A stretch of 64,000 nt of DNA from Dichomitus squalens LYAD-421 SS1 (Eukaryota; Basidiomycota; Agaricomycetes; Polyporales; Polyporaceae), in assembly GCF_000275845.1 (NCBI RefSeq), contig NW_006766904.1, forward strand, positions 337,890 through 401,889, written 5' to 3'. The notes under the pieces are model-generated. The model was not told the origin of the DNA, searched no databases, and worked only from the letters and a program-made list of their open reading frames with translations. Positions 1 to 10,836 of this stretch are shown piece after piece (position 1 is the first letter of the stretch; each line of letters begins with the position of its first letter). The translations under genes were made by a program, and so were the position numbers.

Positions 1-511
1 GGAGGACGAATGCAATCCGTGTAATGCTTAGGTCTACCATAGCTAGTACAATGTTAGCTTTGAGAACTGTCCCTTCACTCACCAGGCCCGGGCCACCGCC
101 TCATTGTCCAGTATCTACCAACGCATGAACACCTGTGCTGAAACAAACCAGGTGCACAAGTGTGTCTCGTATGCTCAAGGCCCGCTCAGTCTGTGAATTT
201 GACGAACTACGTCGCACCCTGTAACCAAACTGGTCGAGTTTCATTATTCTACTGATGAGCATTATACATTGTTGCGCAAACACGTGAGGTCATGGAAACT
301 CGAGGGTATATTGCGCCGCCGTGCAAGCTTGCCGCAAGTCTTGCCCGGTATTGTGAGTATTGCACGGACAGGCCCTCTTGGCTACCATATCGGGTGCTCG
401 CACCGTCTCGCGCCCTAATCGGCGCTTAAGGCGCCACCTCCAATCCTGGACAACATTTTTACACTTTTGCTGATGTCGCTGCCCATAAGAGCGCTCCGCT
501 CATACTGGACC
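1..511. other. Left edge, no gene recognised
   Basis: Only short open frames with no recognisable protein signal. No RNA gene or repeat seen. Confidence 0.4.
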
Positions 512-826
512 TTAGGGTCTGAGATGCATGGGGAGATTCATATCTACGGACTCCATAAAAGCCAAAATTGACTTAACGTGGTCGACAACGCTGGTGCGCG
601 TGCGGGAAACCGAGAACGCAAGGCGCTCGCGCATGACCCGGGTGTTGTGGCGGTATATCGGCGTCTCGGGGGCAGCTTCGATCGGATCCCAGTCGGACAC
701 GTCGGAAAGCCGGTCGCTGCTGCACTCGGACGGAGTGTAGTCTTCGTCCTCCTCCTCGTCTTTGAAAAGAGCTCCCCATCCATTGTGGAGCTCATCGGGT
801 TCTGCCTCGGGTCCGCGAGGGTCCAT
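512..826 (-). CDS. Small acidic hypothetical protein (104 aa)
   Basis: Intronless reading frame of 104 codons. I do not recognise a family. The N-terminal half is strongly acidic and rich in Glu, Asp and Ser (runs such as KDEEEDEDYTPSE), while the C-terminal half is more basic and could form a helix (RERLAFSVSRTRTSVVDHV). There is no signal peptide or membrane segment. The acidic composition and clean ATG suggest a real short, probably nuclear or cytosolic protein, but no homology supports it. The next gene upstream on this strand is not visible. It could be a chance frame in GC-rich DNA. Confidence 0.4.
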   Translation of the reverse strand: MDPRGPEAEPDELHNGWGALFKDEEEDEDYTPSECSSDRLSDVSDWDPIEAAPETPIYRHNTRVMRERLAFSVSRTRTSVVDHVKSILAFMESVDMNLPMHLRP

Positions 827-1600
827 AGGCGCGCACTAGAAGAGTTCCTCTGTCTTGCCCATACGAGAGACAGAGGATAACAGACAAATTGAGTATGGGG
901 GACATATAGCAACTGCTCGTGAGAGTCAGAGAGATGTACCGGTTACGGGAGTATCTACGTCGAGCAGACGGTAGGCTCGGCGCAGCTCAAAGACGTCGCG
1001 AGATAAGCAGGCAGGCGCGCGCGACAAGACAGCTCGGACACGTCGGGAGAGAGGCAGGAAAGTCACACAGGTCACCGAGCGGGGAGTCACGGGGGTGGAT
1101 CCACCAGACGTTCAGGAGCGCGGAAAGTCCCGGTTTTTTCATTTCCGCTCAAAGCTCCGAACGTCTGGTCACGAGACTAGTAGAAGTGCAGATCGTGCTC
1201 GAAAGAACGTTCCAACGGCGCCCACGGACCGCTCAGCACTGGTCGGTTTCAGGCGAGAGCACACAGCCGGCGGTATCAGTATGGGTCTTGTTCAACCCCG
1301 CTAGGGAAGCTTGGGGAGCACCGGCCTCAACTAGTATGTTTCGTGGTGCTCCACACTCTTAGCCAGAGAACCCTCATACCGCCCCAAAATCTCTACGCCT
1401 TTTTCATGAACGGACGTGGTGATGCCAACAGCACAAAGCTCGACGACTTCTGGATGATATGGGACACAGATCAAGATGTGTTCGCGGCGTTAGCGCAGAC
1501 GGAAGGTGCCGCACGGAGCGGAGGTATGCCTCACGTCACTGGTGTTCGAGTTCTGTCCCTTCTTACAGTTGCCGCCTCAACTTCATTCACCCGGGACACG
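827..1600. other. Intergenic DNA between divergent genes
   Basis: No convincing coding signal. It probably contains the promoters of the small acidic gene (-) and the DUF6533 gene (+), the first exon of the latter, and a strong foldback at 1104-1168. Confidence 0.45.
1104..1168. other. Imperfect hairpin of 65 nt
   Basis: The left arm CCAGACGTTC-A-GGAGC-GCGGAAA pairs with the right arm TTTCCGC-tcaaa-GCTCC-GAACGTCTGG. That gives 10 + 5 + 7 base pairs with a one-base bulge and a five-base asymmetric loop, closed by a loop of about 15 nt. The fold can be read directly from the sequence. Function is unknown: a small-RNA precursor or a foldback remnant of a mobile element are both possible. Confidence 0.6.
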
Positions 1601-3148
1601 TTCCTTGACCGTAAAGTTGCCGCGCTCACCTTATTGGCATGGGATGTGTTGACAAGCCTGGATGAGGAGGTACGCTCCCATCTTGGAATCAGACGCGTGA
1701 TTTTGACTGACAGGGAACTGTCAAGATTAGGTTGATATGGCGGTGAGTGCAGCGTTCCCAGCCCAAGCATCCCTCCTCATGTGCCGGTTTGTTGCTCTAG
1801 ATCACAATGGACCCTGCCCAAGGCGCTCTATCTCTTTGTGCGGTACTTCTCGTTATTCACGTTGATGTGCGTGTCGGATCCGAAGGGAGAACGAGAAGCT
1901 TCGCTGACGCGCAAGGCAACCTCTGCATGTCAGCCTTCACAACATCCGTAACATCCTTCCATGTATGCCATGGTTAGTCTTTGAGATCCTCGCCACAATG
2001 CTAGTAGAGTTTGCGGCGGAGGTGATCATCATCCTTCGAGGTACGTCACCTACTTGACCACCGAGGGCTAAACGCCGTACTTTTGCACGCCACACAATCT
2101 CGGCTCGATCTCACCACATCTCTATCACATTCCAGTATATGCCATTTATGCGACGAAGATGCGTGTCTTGCGTGTCATGCTAGGGGGCTTTGCCCTCCAA
2201 GTCGTTCTCATGGGCGTCAGCCTTGGCGTGAGTATGCCGAAGATCATGGCCGGCTTCTACTGCAAGGCGGCAGACCTTCCCCCGGAGATGGTGCTGTACA
2301 GGTAAGCTCCTGCAGCAATTCGTCCACCGTCATCCGTCTCACGCATGATGTCTTCATTCCCATATCGCAGTACAGCCTCGATAGTCTACGAGACGTTCCT
2401 ATTCGGTCTGATGATGATCGGAGTGGCGAAGAGCGGGAAGCGGGACAGCTTTTCTGACACGACCCTCGTAACGGTACTCGTGCGCGACGGGACAATCGCA
2501 TATCTAGGCATTTTCTGTGCGTGAATCTTGGTTACAAGCTGTTAATGGCCCTTTCTGATTGAGCCGACAGTGGTGATGCTACTGAACACAATATTGTTCA
2601 CCATGGCACCGACCACGCTCGTGCTGCTGGGCTTCCCGTGAGTGCCTGAATTGAGATGCATCTTAAGTGCTCGATCTGACAACAATGATCAGATGGGTTC
2701 TCTCGATCGTTGGCGTTGCGGTGAGTTGTCGGAACCCTGTCAAACGCGCGTTGTACCCTGTCGAGCGCGCCGATACTCACATTCCGATCCTCAGGGCTCG
2801 CGTCTGATCCTCAATCTGCGAGCAAAGCACGCAACAAATCTCAGCAGCCCTACATCCTTCGCAGACATCAGCTTCTCCTTTCCTACACATATCTATTCTG
2901 CCGTATACATCGAGGATCCCGAACCTACCGACTTCATGGAGGACGACGATACCGATACCGACAGAGAGGACGCCGCACTGAACCCTTCGCGAACAAACAC
3001 AATGAGTAGTCAACGGCATAGCTCACGGAGTAATACCATGAGCAGCCAGCGTCATTCCGTCCTCCTTGCTCATACTCGCAATCTTAGCGACGTGGAGTCT
3101 TTGTCGCCACCGTCGCCACTTTCGCCCGAGACGAGACTGCCGTCATAG
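1601..3148 (+). CDS. DUF6533 multi-pass membrane protein (partial model)
   Basis: The exons match the basidiomycete DUF6533 family, a set of seven-TM-like proteins of unknown function. Recognisable in order are the first helix (KVAALTLLAWDVLTSLDEEV, about 1606-1674), the family signature WTLPKALYLFVRYFSL (about 1807-1860), a transmembrane exon with RVLRVMLGGFALQVVLMG, then FETFLFGLMM-like and VVMLLNTILFTMAPTT segments. The cytoplasmic tail is Ser-rich and acidic, ending LSPETRLPS at 3148. The true start is not resolved and may lie upstream of 1601; an ATG at 1406 is in frame but its product is not family-like. The GTACGC donor after DEE is phase 0, whereas the CTAG acceptor before the SQWTLPK exon would need phase 2. 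The gene may therefore be damaged, or may splice in a way I cannot see. A related gene lies at 56460-58215. Confidence 0.65.
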
Positions 3149-3475
3149 GATCGATTCTTCTTGTCTCGGACTCAGTAGCCTGTAGACTCATCACGGACAT
3201 TGCAGCGGCTTGCTCTGTACTCAACCCATGCCTTCATACGTTCCCTTCGCATTGTCTATCCTAATCACATGTACTTTGATGTATTAGTACCCTGAAAGCT
3301 AAACCGAGAATGATCGGAACTAGCCTGGATACATCGATTTTGCTGCACATGCTATACCGTGCCGTTCACGTGCTGTCGATTGCCGGATCTTAGATCGTTA
3401 AGCGGACAGGGAAGCAGAAGCGTTTGTGGTAGTCTCCTTCTCTCAAACCACAAAGCCTCATACCAGACAACTACC

Positions 3476-5110
3476 ATGAGCTCCGGTCATCACGACGTTG
3501 TCATGATCAATGGCCTACCCCACGAACTTTTGATTGAGATCCTCGACTTCGTCTACTCCTCGTTGACCCCACATCGGCGCTACATCGATCGCGACAACAT
3601 GGGACCAAGACAGCCAGTATTATGGATGCGTATCAACCACGTCTGTATGCACTGGCGTAAGATCGTTTGCACAACACCTACGCTTTGGCGTGATATCCAC
3701 GTCTACTGTCGACCCGAGTGGCTCAAGTTGTGCCTGTCCCGAATTACGAGCAAGCCTTGTCCGGGCTTGATCAACCTCTACTTCCACGACCTATCATTTC
3801 AATTGCCTCAACTCTTCACTTACCTGGAGCCTCAACAGGTGACCTCCCTCGGGGCGATCACCTTCTACGCGGACCTGGCGTGGATGGACATGTTCTCGCC
3901 CCTGTTCTCCTTGCCCATTCCCAACCTCATTGCTTTATCCATTTACACGAGCCATAGCTGGTGGCCGTGGCCCTCGAGACTTGACAAAGCCGCTGCATTT
4001 CCTTTGACAGCATATGCCCTACCGCGCCTCGAAGAGCTCACACTGAGTAGGATCCATCCGCCCACCGATGTCGCACTTTTCTCTCATATGCGGATACTCG
4101 ATCTTTCGAGCTCGCTGTGGAAGACCTCCTTCCCTAAACTCTTGGACATCATGGCGGAATGTACCCTACTGGAACAACTCAAGCTGCATAATGTACTCGC
4201 AGGCGTAACGGAGGTCCCTACACCGGCTTCAGGTTCCCCCAGCCGCTCTCTCATCACGCTTCCCCACCTCCACACGCTCATCATCACCCACGCGCCATCA
4301 CTGGATATCTGTGCCCAAATTCTCTCCCACCTCCTCCTTCCGGCCGCGACGCACATTGAAGTGGCGGTAGATGTCATGGCACTCGGTCACAGCGAACTCC
4401 ACAACTTCCCTATCACCTTTGCTGCGCTTCTCCCGCCTTCCGTATCCGTTCACATCCCCTCACTTTCCCGCATCGGCGCGGTGGAATATGTGGCATATGG
4501 TGACAGCTACTCACTTGTCGGGAAAGAGAGCATTTACGATGCTCTCGGCATCGTGCACCTCTCACTATGCGGTGGTACGCATCGTGTCGTGCCCGATGGC
4601 CTGCCAGTGGACCTGGGCTGGGGTGTCTCAACAGAGATTGGCCTTCGAGATCTCATCCGAGTCATTCCCGGGACGAACGTCGAGAGCTTGGAGCTCATCG
4701 TGAACTTCGATGCCCTGAGCCGCCAGAGCCTCGTCGCCGCGCTGGGAGCATTCCCGAAGCTCGAAACCTTGTCCCTGATTGGCATGGGCGGCGTCGACGC
4801 GATCTGGGATTCGCTCACACCCGCGAGCGAGGACGCGGAGGTGGTTTGTCCGCAGCTATCGAATATCTCCGTTAGAGGGGGCGACGACAACAGTTTCTAT
4901 GCATCTACGAGCTTCTTGGACGATGTCGTTCGCGCTCTCGAAGCGCGCGCCATGCGTGGATGTGTCCTCAGCTTTCTTCAGCTGTATATGTGCCATTCGT
5001 CAGCCGCGCAGTACGCCACGTTCGAGGCTGCATACGGCCCGCGCTTGAGGAGTCTGGTCGAAGTGGTCCGGTACAATCCTCTGAATGTGGATGAGAGCTA
5101 CGAGGTATAG
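3476..5110 (+). CDS. F-box protein with LRR-like body
   Basis: Single-exon frame of 544 residues from ATG 3476; an in-frame ATG at 3359 exists but the stretch between looks like leader. An F-box-like segment lies at about residues 10-80 (INGLPHELLIEILDFVY, then VLWMRINHVCMHWRKIV and TPTLWRDIHV), the classical agaricomycete F-box pattern. It is followed by irregular leucine-rich repeats (LPRLEELTLSRI, LEQLKLHNVL, FPKLETLSLIGM). Family knowledge: such proteins are substrate receptors of SCF ubiquitin ligases and bind Skp1 through the F-box. The substrate is unknown. This family is greatly expanded in Agaricomycetes, so orthology cannot be inferred. Confidence 0.78.
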   Translation: MSSGHHDVVMINGLPHELLIEILDFVYSSLTPHRRYIDRDNMGPRQPVLWMRINHVCMHWRKIVCTTPTLWRDIHVYCRPEWLKLCLSRITSKPCPGLINLYFHDLSFQLPQLFTYLEPQQVTSLGAITFYADLAWMDMFSPLFSLPIPNLIALSIYTSHSWWPWPSRLDKAAAFPLTAYALPRLEELTLSRIHPPTDVALFSHMRILDLSSSLWKTSFPKLLDIMAECTLLEQLKLHNVLAGVTEVPTPASGSPSRSLITLPHLHTLIITHAPSLDICAQILSHLLLPAATHIEVAVDVMALGHSELHNFPITFAALLPPSVSVHIPSLSRIGAVEYVAYGDSYSLVGKESIYDALGIVHLSLCGGTHRVVPDGLPVDLGWGVSTEIGLRDLIRVIPGTNVESLELIVNFDALSRQSLVAALGAFPKLETLSLIGMGGVDAIWDSLTPASEDAEVVCPQLSNISVRGGDDNSFYASTSFLDDVVRALEARAMRGCVLSFLQLYMCHSSAAQYATFEAAYGPRLRSLVEVVRYNPLNVDESYEV

Positions 5111-5393
5111 GGAGGGAAGGAAGAAGGAGAGATGCCTGGTTCTTTCGGAATTCAATGGAAATTAGCTAGATTACTATTATCCGAGGCTATCCAACTGATG
5201 ATGTGCTGAGTGCTAGGCTCTAGTTCATGCGACTCTGCCTCCATTCAATAATATCTGAATATCTGAATCGACACCGACTTGACTACGACAACGCTCTAAA
5301 GCGACATGAACCACAAACATGTCAAGTATAAACCAAATATGACATCCTTCCTTAGCCCGGCAGGTTAACCGAAAGGGAAAAACAGAGGGAAAA
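5111..5393. other. 3' flank of the F-box gene, no other feature
   Basis: AT-richer spacer with no coding signal, ending at the tRNA gene on the opposite strand. Confidence 0.4.
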
Positions 5394-5467
5394 TGGACAT
5401 GTCCGGGATTGAACCGGACCCCTCTCGCATGCTAAGCGAGCGTGATAACCAACTACACCACATGCCC
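5394..5467 (-). tRNA. tRNA-Ala (AGC), no intron
   Basis: A cloverleaf can be folded by eye on the minus strand. The acceptor stem is GGGCATG/CATGTCC, the D-arm contains AGTTGGTTATC, the anticodon stem is CTCGC/GCGAG around loop TTAGCAT (anticodon AGC, codon GCU), and the T-arm is GTCCGG-TTCAATC-CCGGAC-like. The discriminator base is A. Length is 74 nt, no CCA is encoded and there is no intron. A near-identical gene with a short intron lies at 58589-58669 on the plus strand. Confidence 0.92.
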
Positions 5468-6272
5468 ATAAACAATTGAATGCATTATACTGACTGATTG
5501 AATGTGTATGGACGGGAGATGTGTCGTTTCTACGGACTTTGAGTTGAGAACGTCCTGCTTCACCTAAGACAAAATGTTGTACCCAAGTCAGTATGGAAGA
5601 CTGTCTTATATTGGAGCATGTGTAGGAGGGCATGCCCGCCGGATTTGCTTACTCGCTCTACGTGCTCACGCGGTCCTCCACTAGTGGACCGCAGGTGAAT
5701 AGGCCAAGTTAGTCGACCGCCATTACATGGTACATACGCTGTAACGTAATTTCCCAGCATGGCAACCTCTGAACCTCCCCGGGTTCTGGGAGGATGGGTG
5801 TCCTATAGATCAGTAATGCGCTCTGTATCACTCACGCTATAATCAGGTAGAGTGTTCACTTGCCTAGGTAGTAGTAGATAATCGCTGCACCAAGGTGAAG
5901 AAAGTGCACACTGGCATGGTGGCAGCGTTGCGCTTCGCAGGTGGACAACGTCAAATAACACGGTAGTTCTCCATAGATGGACAAAAGAGATTCAACCCGA
6001 CGAGCTTGCGCACGCACGGTCCGTGATTCCGGCGAAGCATTCGTATGGGCGCCAAGTTCAGAAGACGTCAGACTCGGTCGTGCGCAGTCCTTACGGCCTA
6101 CCTCCTCGACACACCGCTCTGCAGCTGCTTGTTGATCGTCCGTCGCAAAGACTTTCCGGGAGAGCTCACTTCAACCGGACGCACGCTCACAAGACTCCGT
6201 CTCAAGTGCAAGCAAAGTGACGGTGCCCGTCTACGCTTGTGGCCCTGCTTGTACGGCTCTCAGTATTCTGTC
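5468..6272. other. Intergenic DNA upstream of GPHR
   Basis: No gene recognised. It presumably holds the promoter and leader of the GPHR gene. Open frames here do not resemble protein-coding sequence. Confidence 0.4.
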
Positions 6273-8441
6273 ATGTCGTCGTCAGCCAGCGCATATGGAT
6301 TTCAAACGGCTATACTTGTAGGATGCAGGTAGTGGGTCTTCATATTTTGCAACGTTGTGCGTCTCCATATAACGTCCAATCCCAAGGGGGCTCCTGTTCT
6401 ACGCCTCACGACGATACCTTCTACGACACCTCTATCACGATCTCCAAGACCTCTCAGCAAAGAATACATCTGATCCTGGGACGCCTACGGTCGTCTTTGA
6501 TGCCGGAGAGACCGAGCTGGAGACCCTACCAACACCCTCAAGTGCGTCAGCCATCCCCACTGCGGTGAAGAAGCGGCCATTCCACTCTGTGCTCTCCCGG
6601 GCACTGTTCTCCCTGTGTTTCTCCGAGAGCTGCACACTTTTCCTCCTTCTGATATGTCAAGCACTGGAGATATTCCACCCACGGTACGATCCATCTTCAA
6701 TACAGCGCGTTGCTTGACCTCATAGTGTACTAGCGTCCGCCTATTCAATTGGGAGGTCTCGCTCTGCATTCTCATCATCGCCATCGTACTCGTAATCCCT
6801 CTATCCTATAGCCTAGTACTCAGCAACAGATCAAATACTCCAAGCGGTGAGTCCTCTACGTCTTGTTTTATTTATCAGCACCTCAAGTCCCCTTAGTCCC
6901 CTCCGCACGTCAACGAGTGTTCTCCATGAGCCTCATGCTATACCTCATCCCCAACTTCCTCTTCCTCCTCGCCCTGTCCTATGTCCCTCTACCAAGGGGC
7001 ATGCCCGCGCACAACCTCATGGCATCGACTCTGTCTCGCCTTACTGTCATTGGCACCGTCATCCTTGGAGGCCTATCTGGTTTTGGAGCCATTGATACGG
7101 CTTGGGACTTCTTCCCTGTCTTCTCACGGAATCCAAGGTACGGAGCTATGCATATGAGATGTTCACAGAGCGTCGGCCGACCAACGATGAATACAGGGCA
7201 CATCCAACAGAGGAGGAAGTGCGCACCGCTGAAGCCGGTCTCCGACGCATCCGGGAAGACCTCGCCAGACGTCGGAGCGACCTGCTCAACCTCGAAGTGT
7301 CGAAGGTATGCATACGTGCGCTGCTGTGTCTAGCCACATGCCCATCATTAACCGTCAGCCCAGAAACCCGACGCGCAGTCAAACTGGCTGTACCGCGCAC
7401 TCCCGTCGTTCCAGAGCAGCGGTACGCGCATTCTTTAGCATGATCACCCCCGCAGAGGCCACGCGACTGACGGCGCCTTGTGCAGAGTCGTCCGCACTCG
7501 GGCAAGAGATCTCGGGGCTCGAAGCGCTGGAGTACGAGATGTCGCGCAACCTGGACGTGCTGAAACAACGCCAGGCGGACGCGAAGTTCTCCAGGACCGT
7601 CGCAGGACGCGTCTTCAACTGGGGTGGCCGCGTCTTCGCCGTCTACTGCATCTACCGCATATTCAGCGTGAGTAGATCATTCTCGCGTCGAAGCTGCTAC
7701 TATAAGTCGACCGAACCCCTGCAGTCAATCATCAACCTTATCCTCCCGCGCTCTCCATCATCAGCCCCTGGGGAGGCCGGCACGACGAACGCAGACGTCG
7801 TGTCGCTCGTGCTCGCGTACATGCTCTCCGTCCTGCCGTTCGTGCACGTGCCCCCAGACAAGGTCGCGGCGATCTCGCGGCAGGTCAGCCTCGCGCTCGT
7901 CGGCGTTATCATCCTCAGCAGCATCCGGCGAGTGCTGCGCGGCGTGGCAGGGGTACGTTCGCGTTCTCTTCTTCGCTTGCGCGTCTGACTGCTCACGAGT
8001 GTGGATGGTTCGGGCGTATGTAGGTGCTGCGCGTGACAAGCCGGTCGCTCGGGGCGTCCCTCATGCTTCTCACGCTCGCGCAGGTGATGGTACGTCATCC
8101 TTCCCCCTTCCCTCCCTCGCCCTCCCCTTCCGTCCTGGGCTGTCAATCTCGACGGCGGGACGGCTTACAGCCACAGCATACATCGTATCCCAGCTCATCC
8201 CGCTGACTGCTCCGTTGCCACCCCGCAGGGCATCTACCTGCTGTCGACGCTCATCCAGCTGCGCACGTCGTTCCCGCCGCCGCCGGTGCGGCCGGACACG
8301 GAGCCGGACGAGGGGCTGCTGAACCTGTTCGCGACGCTGCCCGAGTTCCAGTTCTTTGGGTCGCTCTTCGACGGCGCGTTCTTGCTCGCGGCAGGCGGGA
8401 GCGCGGCGGTGCGGTGGTTTGGGGACAGGGTGAATGCGTAG
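6273..8441 (+). CDS. GPHR: Golgi pH regulator family protein (GPHR)
   Basis: A multi-exon gene whose spliced product follows GPHR along its length. Exon 1 (6273-6328) encodes the N-terminus from MSSSASAYGF; exon 2 starts at 6387 (GLLFYASRRYLLRHLYHDLQ). Then come LFSLCFSESCTLFLLLICQ, the next transmembrane exon (LFNWEVSLCILIIAIVLVI), the family hallmark LTVIGTVILGGLSGFGAI (about 7040-7095), a charged cytosolic loop, LEALEYEMSRNLDVLKQRQ, then C-terminal membrane exons ending GGSAAVRWFGDRVNA. Family knowledge: GPHR is a nine-TM anion channel of the Golgi/ER that acidifies the Golgi lumen. It contains the GPHR_N and ABA_GPCR domains. The start was chosen because splicing AG|G at 6328/6387 restores the conserved LLFYA..RRYLL segment. 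A broken inverted copy of its 3' end lies at 26035-26585. Confidence 0.92.
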
Positions 8442-9515
8442 ACGGGTCAGAAAAGGAGCGGGGTACGCACATTGCGGATGTATTACAGAACACCTGACGG
8501 GCAGGATATGTGCGGGGGAACGGGCTGGTCGAGGAGCTACATATGGATGCGCGCCCTGGAGCATGCTGAGATCGAGTGAGAGGGTGGCGATCGTATAGGC
8601 GTTCGGTGTTCTCGGCCTTCCTTGCACTCTCTGTATTGCTGCTGCTGCTAAGAGCGGCACACATAGCCTCGGCACGCACCCTTCGCGCGGCCAGGCAACA
8701 GGATGGATCCGCCGCGCTTATCCCCATCGCCCAACAAATCAGCCATGAAGTTTTAACGGAGTTCCAATATCTGCCCTGCTGATTCGGCAACCGGGAAGGC
8801 TTCCAGCTTCGAGAGAACAGTCACCGTCAGAACTGCCTGTTTTGGCAACGCAACAAGGCAGAGGGTTTAAGGAACGGACAGTTACAGCCTTAGCGCCTTG
8901 CTCTTTGCTTCTTGCCCTTATCGACGCCTGCGGTGCTTGGAGCTTTCCCATCAGTGCTACGTATCCTGCGATTGCAACATTCTACTAACTTTCTGCTGCG
9001 CTAGCTGTAGGTCTTGTTCGAAGTAGACTTAACAATTGTATAATCTGTTCAGTGGATGACGTACGTAGTACAAGGCTAATATCCTCCTGGAGAGCAAGTG
9101 CCTGCTACGACTCATGCCAGGACGTGCAGAGTACATCCGTTGATAGTGTAGGCTCGGAGATGACTGGAGTACATATTACCTGTGTGGTTATTTGAGTCGT
9201 CACCACAAGCTGGAGAACACCGCTGACCACCTGGAGGACGATGGCAGCCATTACGTGCCGCGGAGAAGCCTGTCTATGAGCTGCCGTGGACGGCCTGCCT
9301 TCCGTGACCCACACGGATCTCAAAATCCAGGTACGTCAATGTCAGTGCTATCTAACTATAGGTCAAACAAAAACCGAGAATGTTCTAAGTACATGGTAGA
9401 TCTTCCTTCCGTATGATTCTGAACCGCAAGCTTTCTGATGTTGACAGACACTGACATTACTGATAGGATTCAGAAGCGACCGGGGTCGCGAGAATAGGGC
9501 TGGGTAACTCGCCCG
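8442..9515. other. GPHR 3' flank and spacer
   Basis: The first about 200 bp are similar to the inverted GPHR relic near 26.0-26.1 kb, so the duplicated unit included 3' untranslated sequence. No gene was recognised in the rest. Confidence 0.5.
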
Positions 9516-10040
9516 TCATTCCCGGAGAGATGCCATCATGGTGGCCATCGAAATGGACTGATCAAGGCAGAGTTGCATGGTATTCTGCATGGTCTCCCGT
9601 AAAGACTGGTGTGTCGTTGTCCTCGTCTGAGTCACTGACGAAGTCCCAGCTCCTCCGGGGGTTGCTGCGTCATGCTGGGCGTCTGGAGCTTCTACGTCGC
9701 TAGTTGTGTCCAGCAGAGGATCGGTGATTTCTGAGCTCGACGTGGGGGCAGTAGTGAACCTCTCGCGCCGAAGGTTGCTGAGTAGCCTGACTAGGTCGGC
9801 GAGTGTTCTGCCCATCGACCGCACGGTGCCGGCAGAGGAGGAAACTGAGACGATGAGTAGGAAGACAGCTGGCGAAGGAGAACAACGATTCGGTTAATCA
9901 ATTTAAATGAATAATCAGACAGGCACAGTGTACATACACATTCCCACCACGGCTTTGTAGTACACATCGGGCTCTCCACAAGATGGCAGATCACTCGGCG
10001 TGGGGGCCGACATGGGGGCAGCTCCAGGTACACTGGGCAT
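9516..10040 (-). CDS. Short single-pass membrane protein, new paralogue family (member 1)
   Basis: A two-exon gene: exon 1 10040-9938, a 69-nt GT-AG intron 9937-9869 in phase 1, exon 2 9868-9516, product about 151 residues. The N-terminus (MPSVPGAAPMSAPTPSD) is Pro/Ala rich and followed by SCGEPDVYYKAVVGM. One hydrophobic helix crosses the splice site (VVGM-SVFLLIVSVSSSAGTV). The rest is polar: LADLVRLLSNLRRER, a Thr/Ala-rich linker, and a C-terminal amphipathic segment SLRETMQNTMQLCLDQS. I know no named family. A second gene at 26874-27272 has the same N-terminal CGE...Y-K...GM motif, the same TM, the same LVR-LR-N-R segment and an intron at the same place and phase, which is strong evidence that both are or were genes. 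A TATA-like box lies about 117 bp upstream. Topology and role are unknown. Confidence 0.65.
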
Positions 10041-10156
10041 GATATAAGTAGTGTCGGTAATGCCAAGGAGAAATTGCAACGTCGTTGCAGAGGGTAGAGT
10101 GTATGCAAAGTAAGCTCACGACTCAAGTGAGGACTCGGCTTCTAGTATGAGGTATA

Positions 10157-10164
10157 CTTATATA
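10157..10164 (-). promoter_or_regulatory. TATA-like box for the single-TM gene
   Basis: TATATAAG on the minus strand, about 117 bp upstream of ATG 10040. Placement fits a leader of roughly 80-90 nt. Inferred from motif and spacing only. Confidence 0.45.
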
Positions 10165-10226
10165 TCGCACCGTCAGGCCTTTCAATCAGCGTACCGTTAC
10201 GCTGGCTGATATAATCATCCTGCCGT

Positions 10227-10336
10227 CGCTTCTATTGTCAACCGACGTAACCGACGTAACTTCATACTGGTACCGCTTCTACCGGTCAACCGACGCTGCA
10301 AAAACATCAGGCGTGTTCAATTAGGCGTGTTCAATT
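10227..10336. repeat. Short direct repeats upstream of the single-TM gene
   Basis: Two copies of a 21-22 bp unit (CGCTTCTATTGTCAACCGACG at 10227, and a variant with ACCGG at 10274), a doubled CCGACGTAA, and a perfect tandem 14-mer AGGCGTGTTCAATT at 10309-10336. They lie 190-300 bp upstream of ATG 10040. They could be regulatory repeats or slippage products. Confidence 0.6.
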
Positions 10337-10836
10337 CTTGTCGCTCGCTCATTTCCTCGCGCGCCTACCGGGCGTCGGCCTACCTGGATTCAAGGTCAGA
10401 TCAAGCGCCTGTAGCACGGCCGCACAGGCAGCGGGTGCAGCGAGATCGACGTTTTCGTCCTATGCTAGGTTTGTTATACCCAGAAAACCTGTCCGGAGAG
10501 TGGATGGAGACATCGGGAGAGCGTTATAGACTCGTTGCTCGAGAATAATCGTACACAATGCGCCCAAATCCGAACCAGAGTCCTCACTCACGATATGCCC
10601 CTCTGCATACTGAACGGTGCCTTGAAGCCATATGGCACAGAAGTGGGCATGGAAAAACAAACAGATCCTCTCTATTAGGAGAGCTACGGCGGGTTGGTGA
10701 TCGAAAAATACACATTGGGGTAGTACTAGCAGGTCCATGTCCGTACGGAACAGAAGGTAGTATACGTATGTTGCGCAAATTGTCCTGCAGAAGTCATTAC
10801 AATATGGGCCTCCTTGAGCATGTTGTGATACTACAT
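10337..10836. other. Spacer, no gene recognised
   Basis: An open frame on the minus strand (10460-10852) runs into the GH16 3' end but shows no protein family signal. It probably holds the 3' UTR of the GH16 gene. Confidence 0.4.

Noticed and set aside
919..1362. 147-codon Arg-rich plus-strand frame
   Set aside because: Arg/Ser composition is typical of shifted frames, and it spans the hairpin region; no domain.
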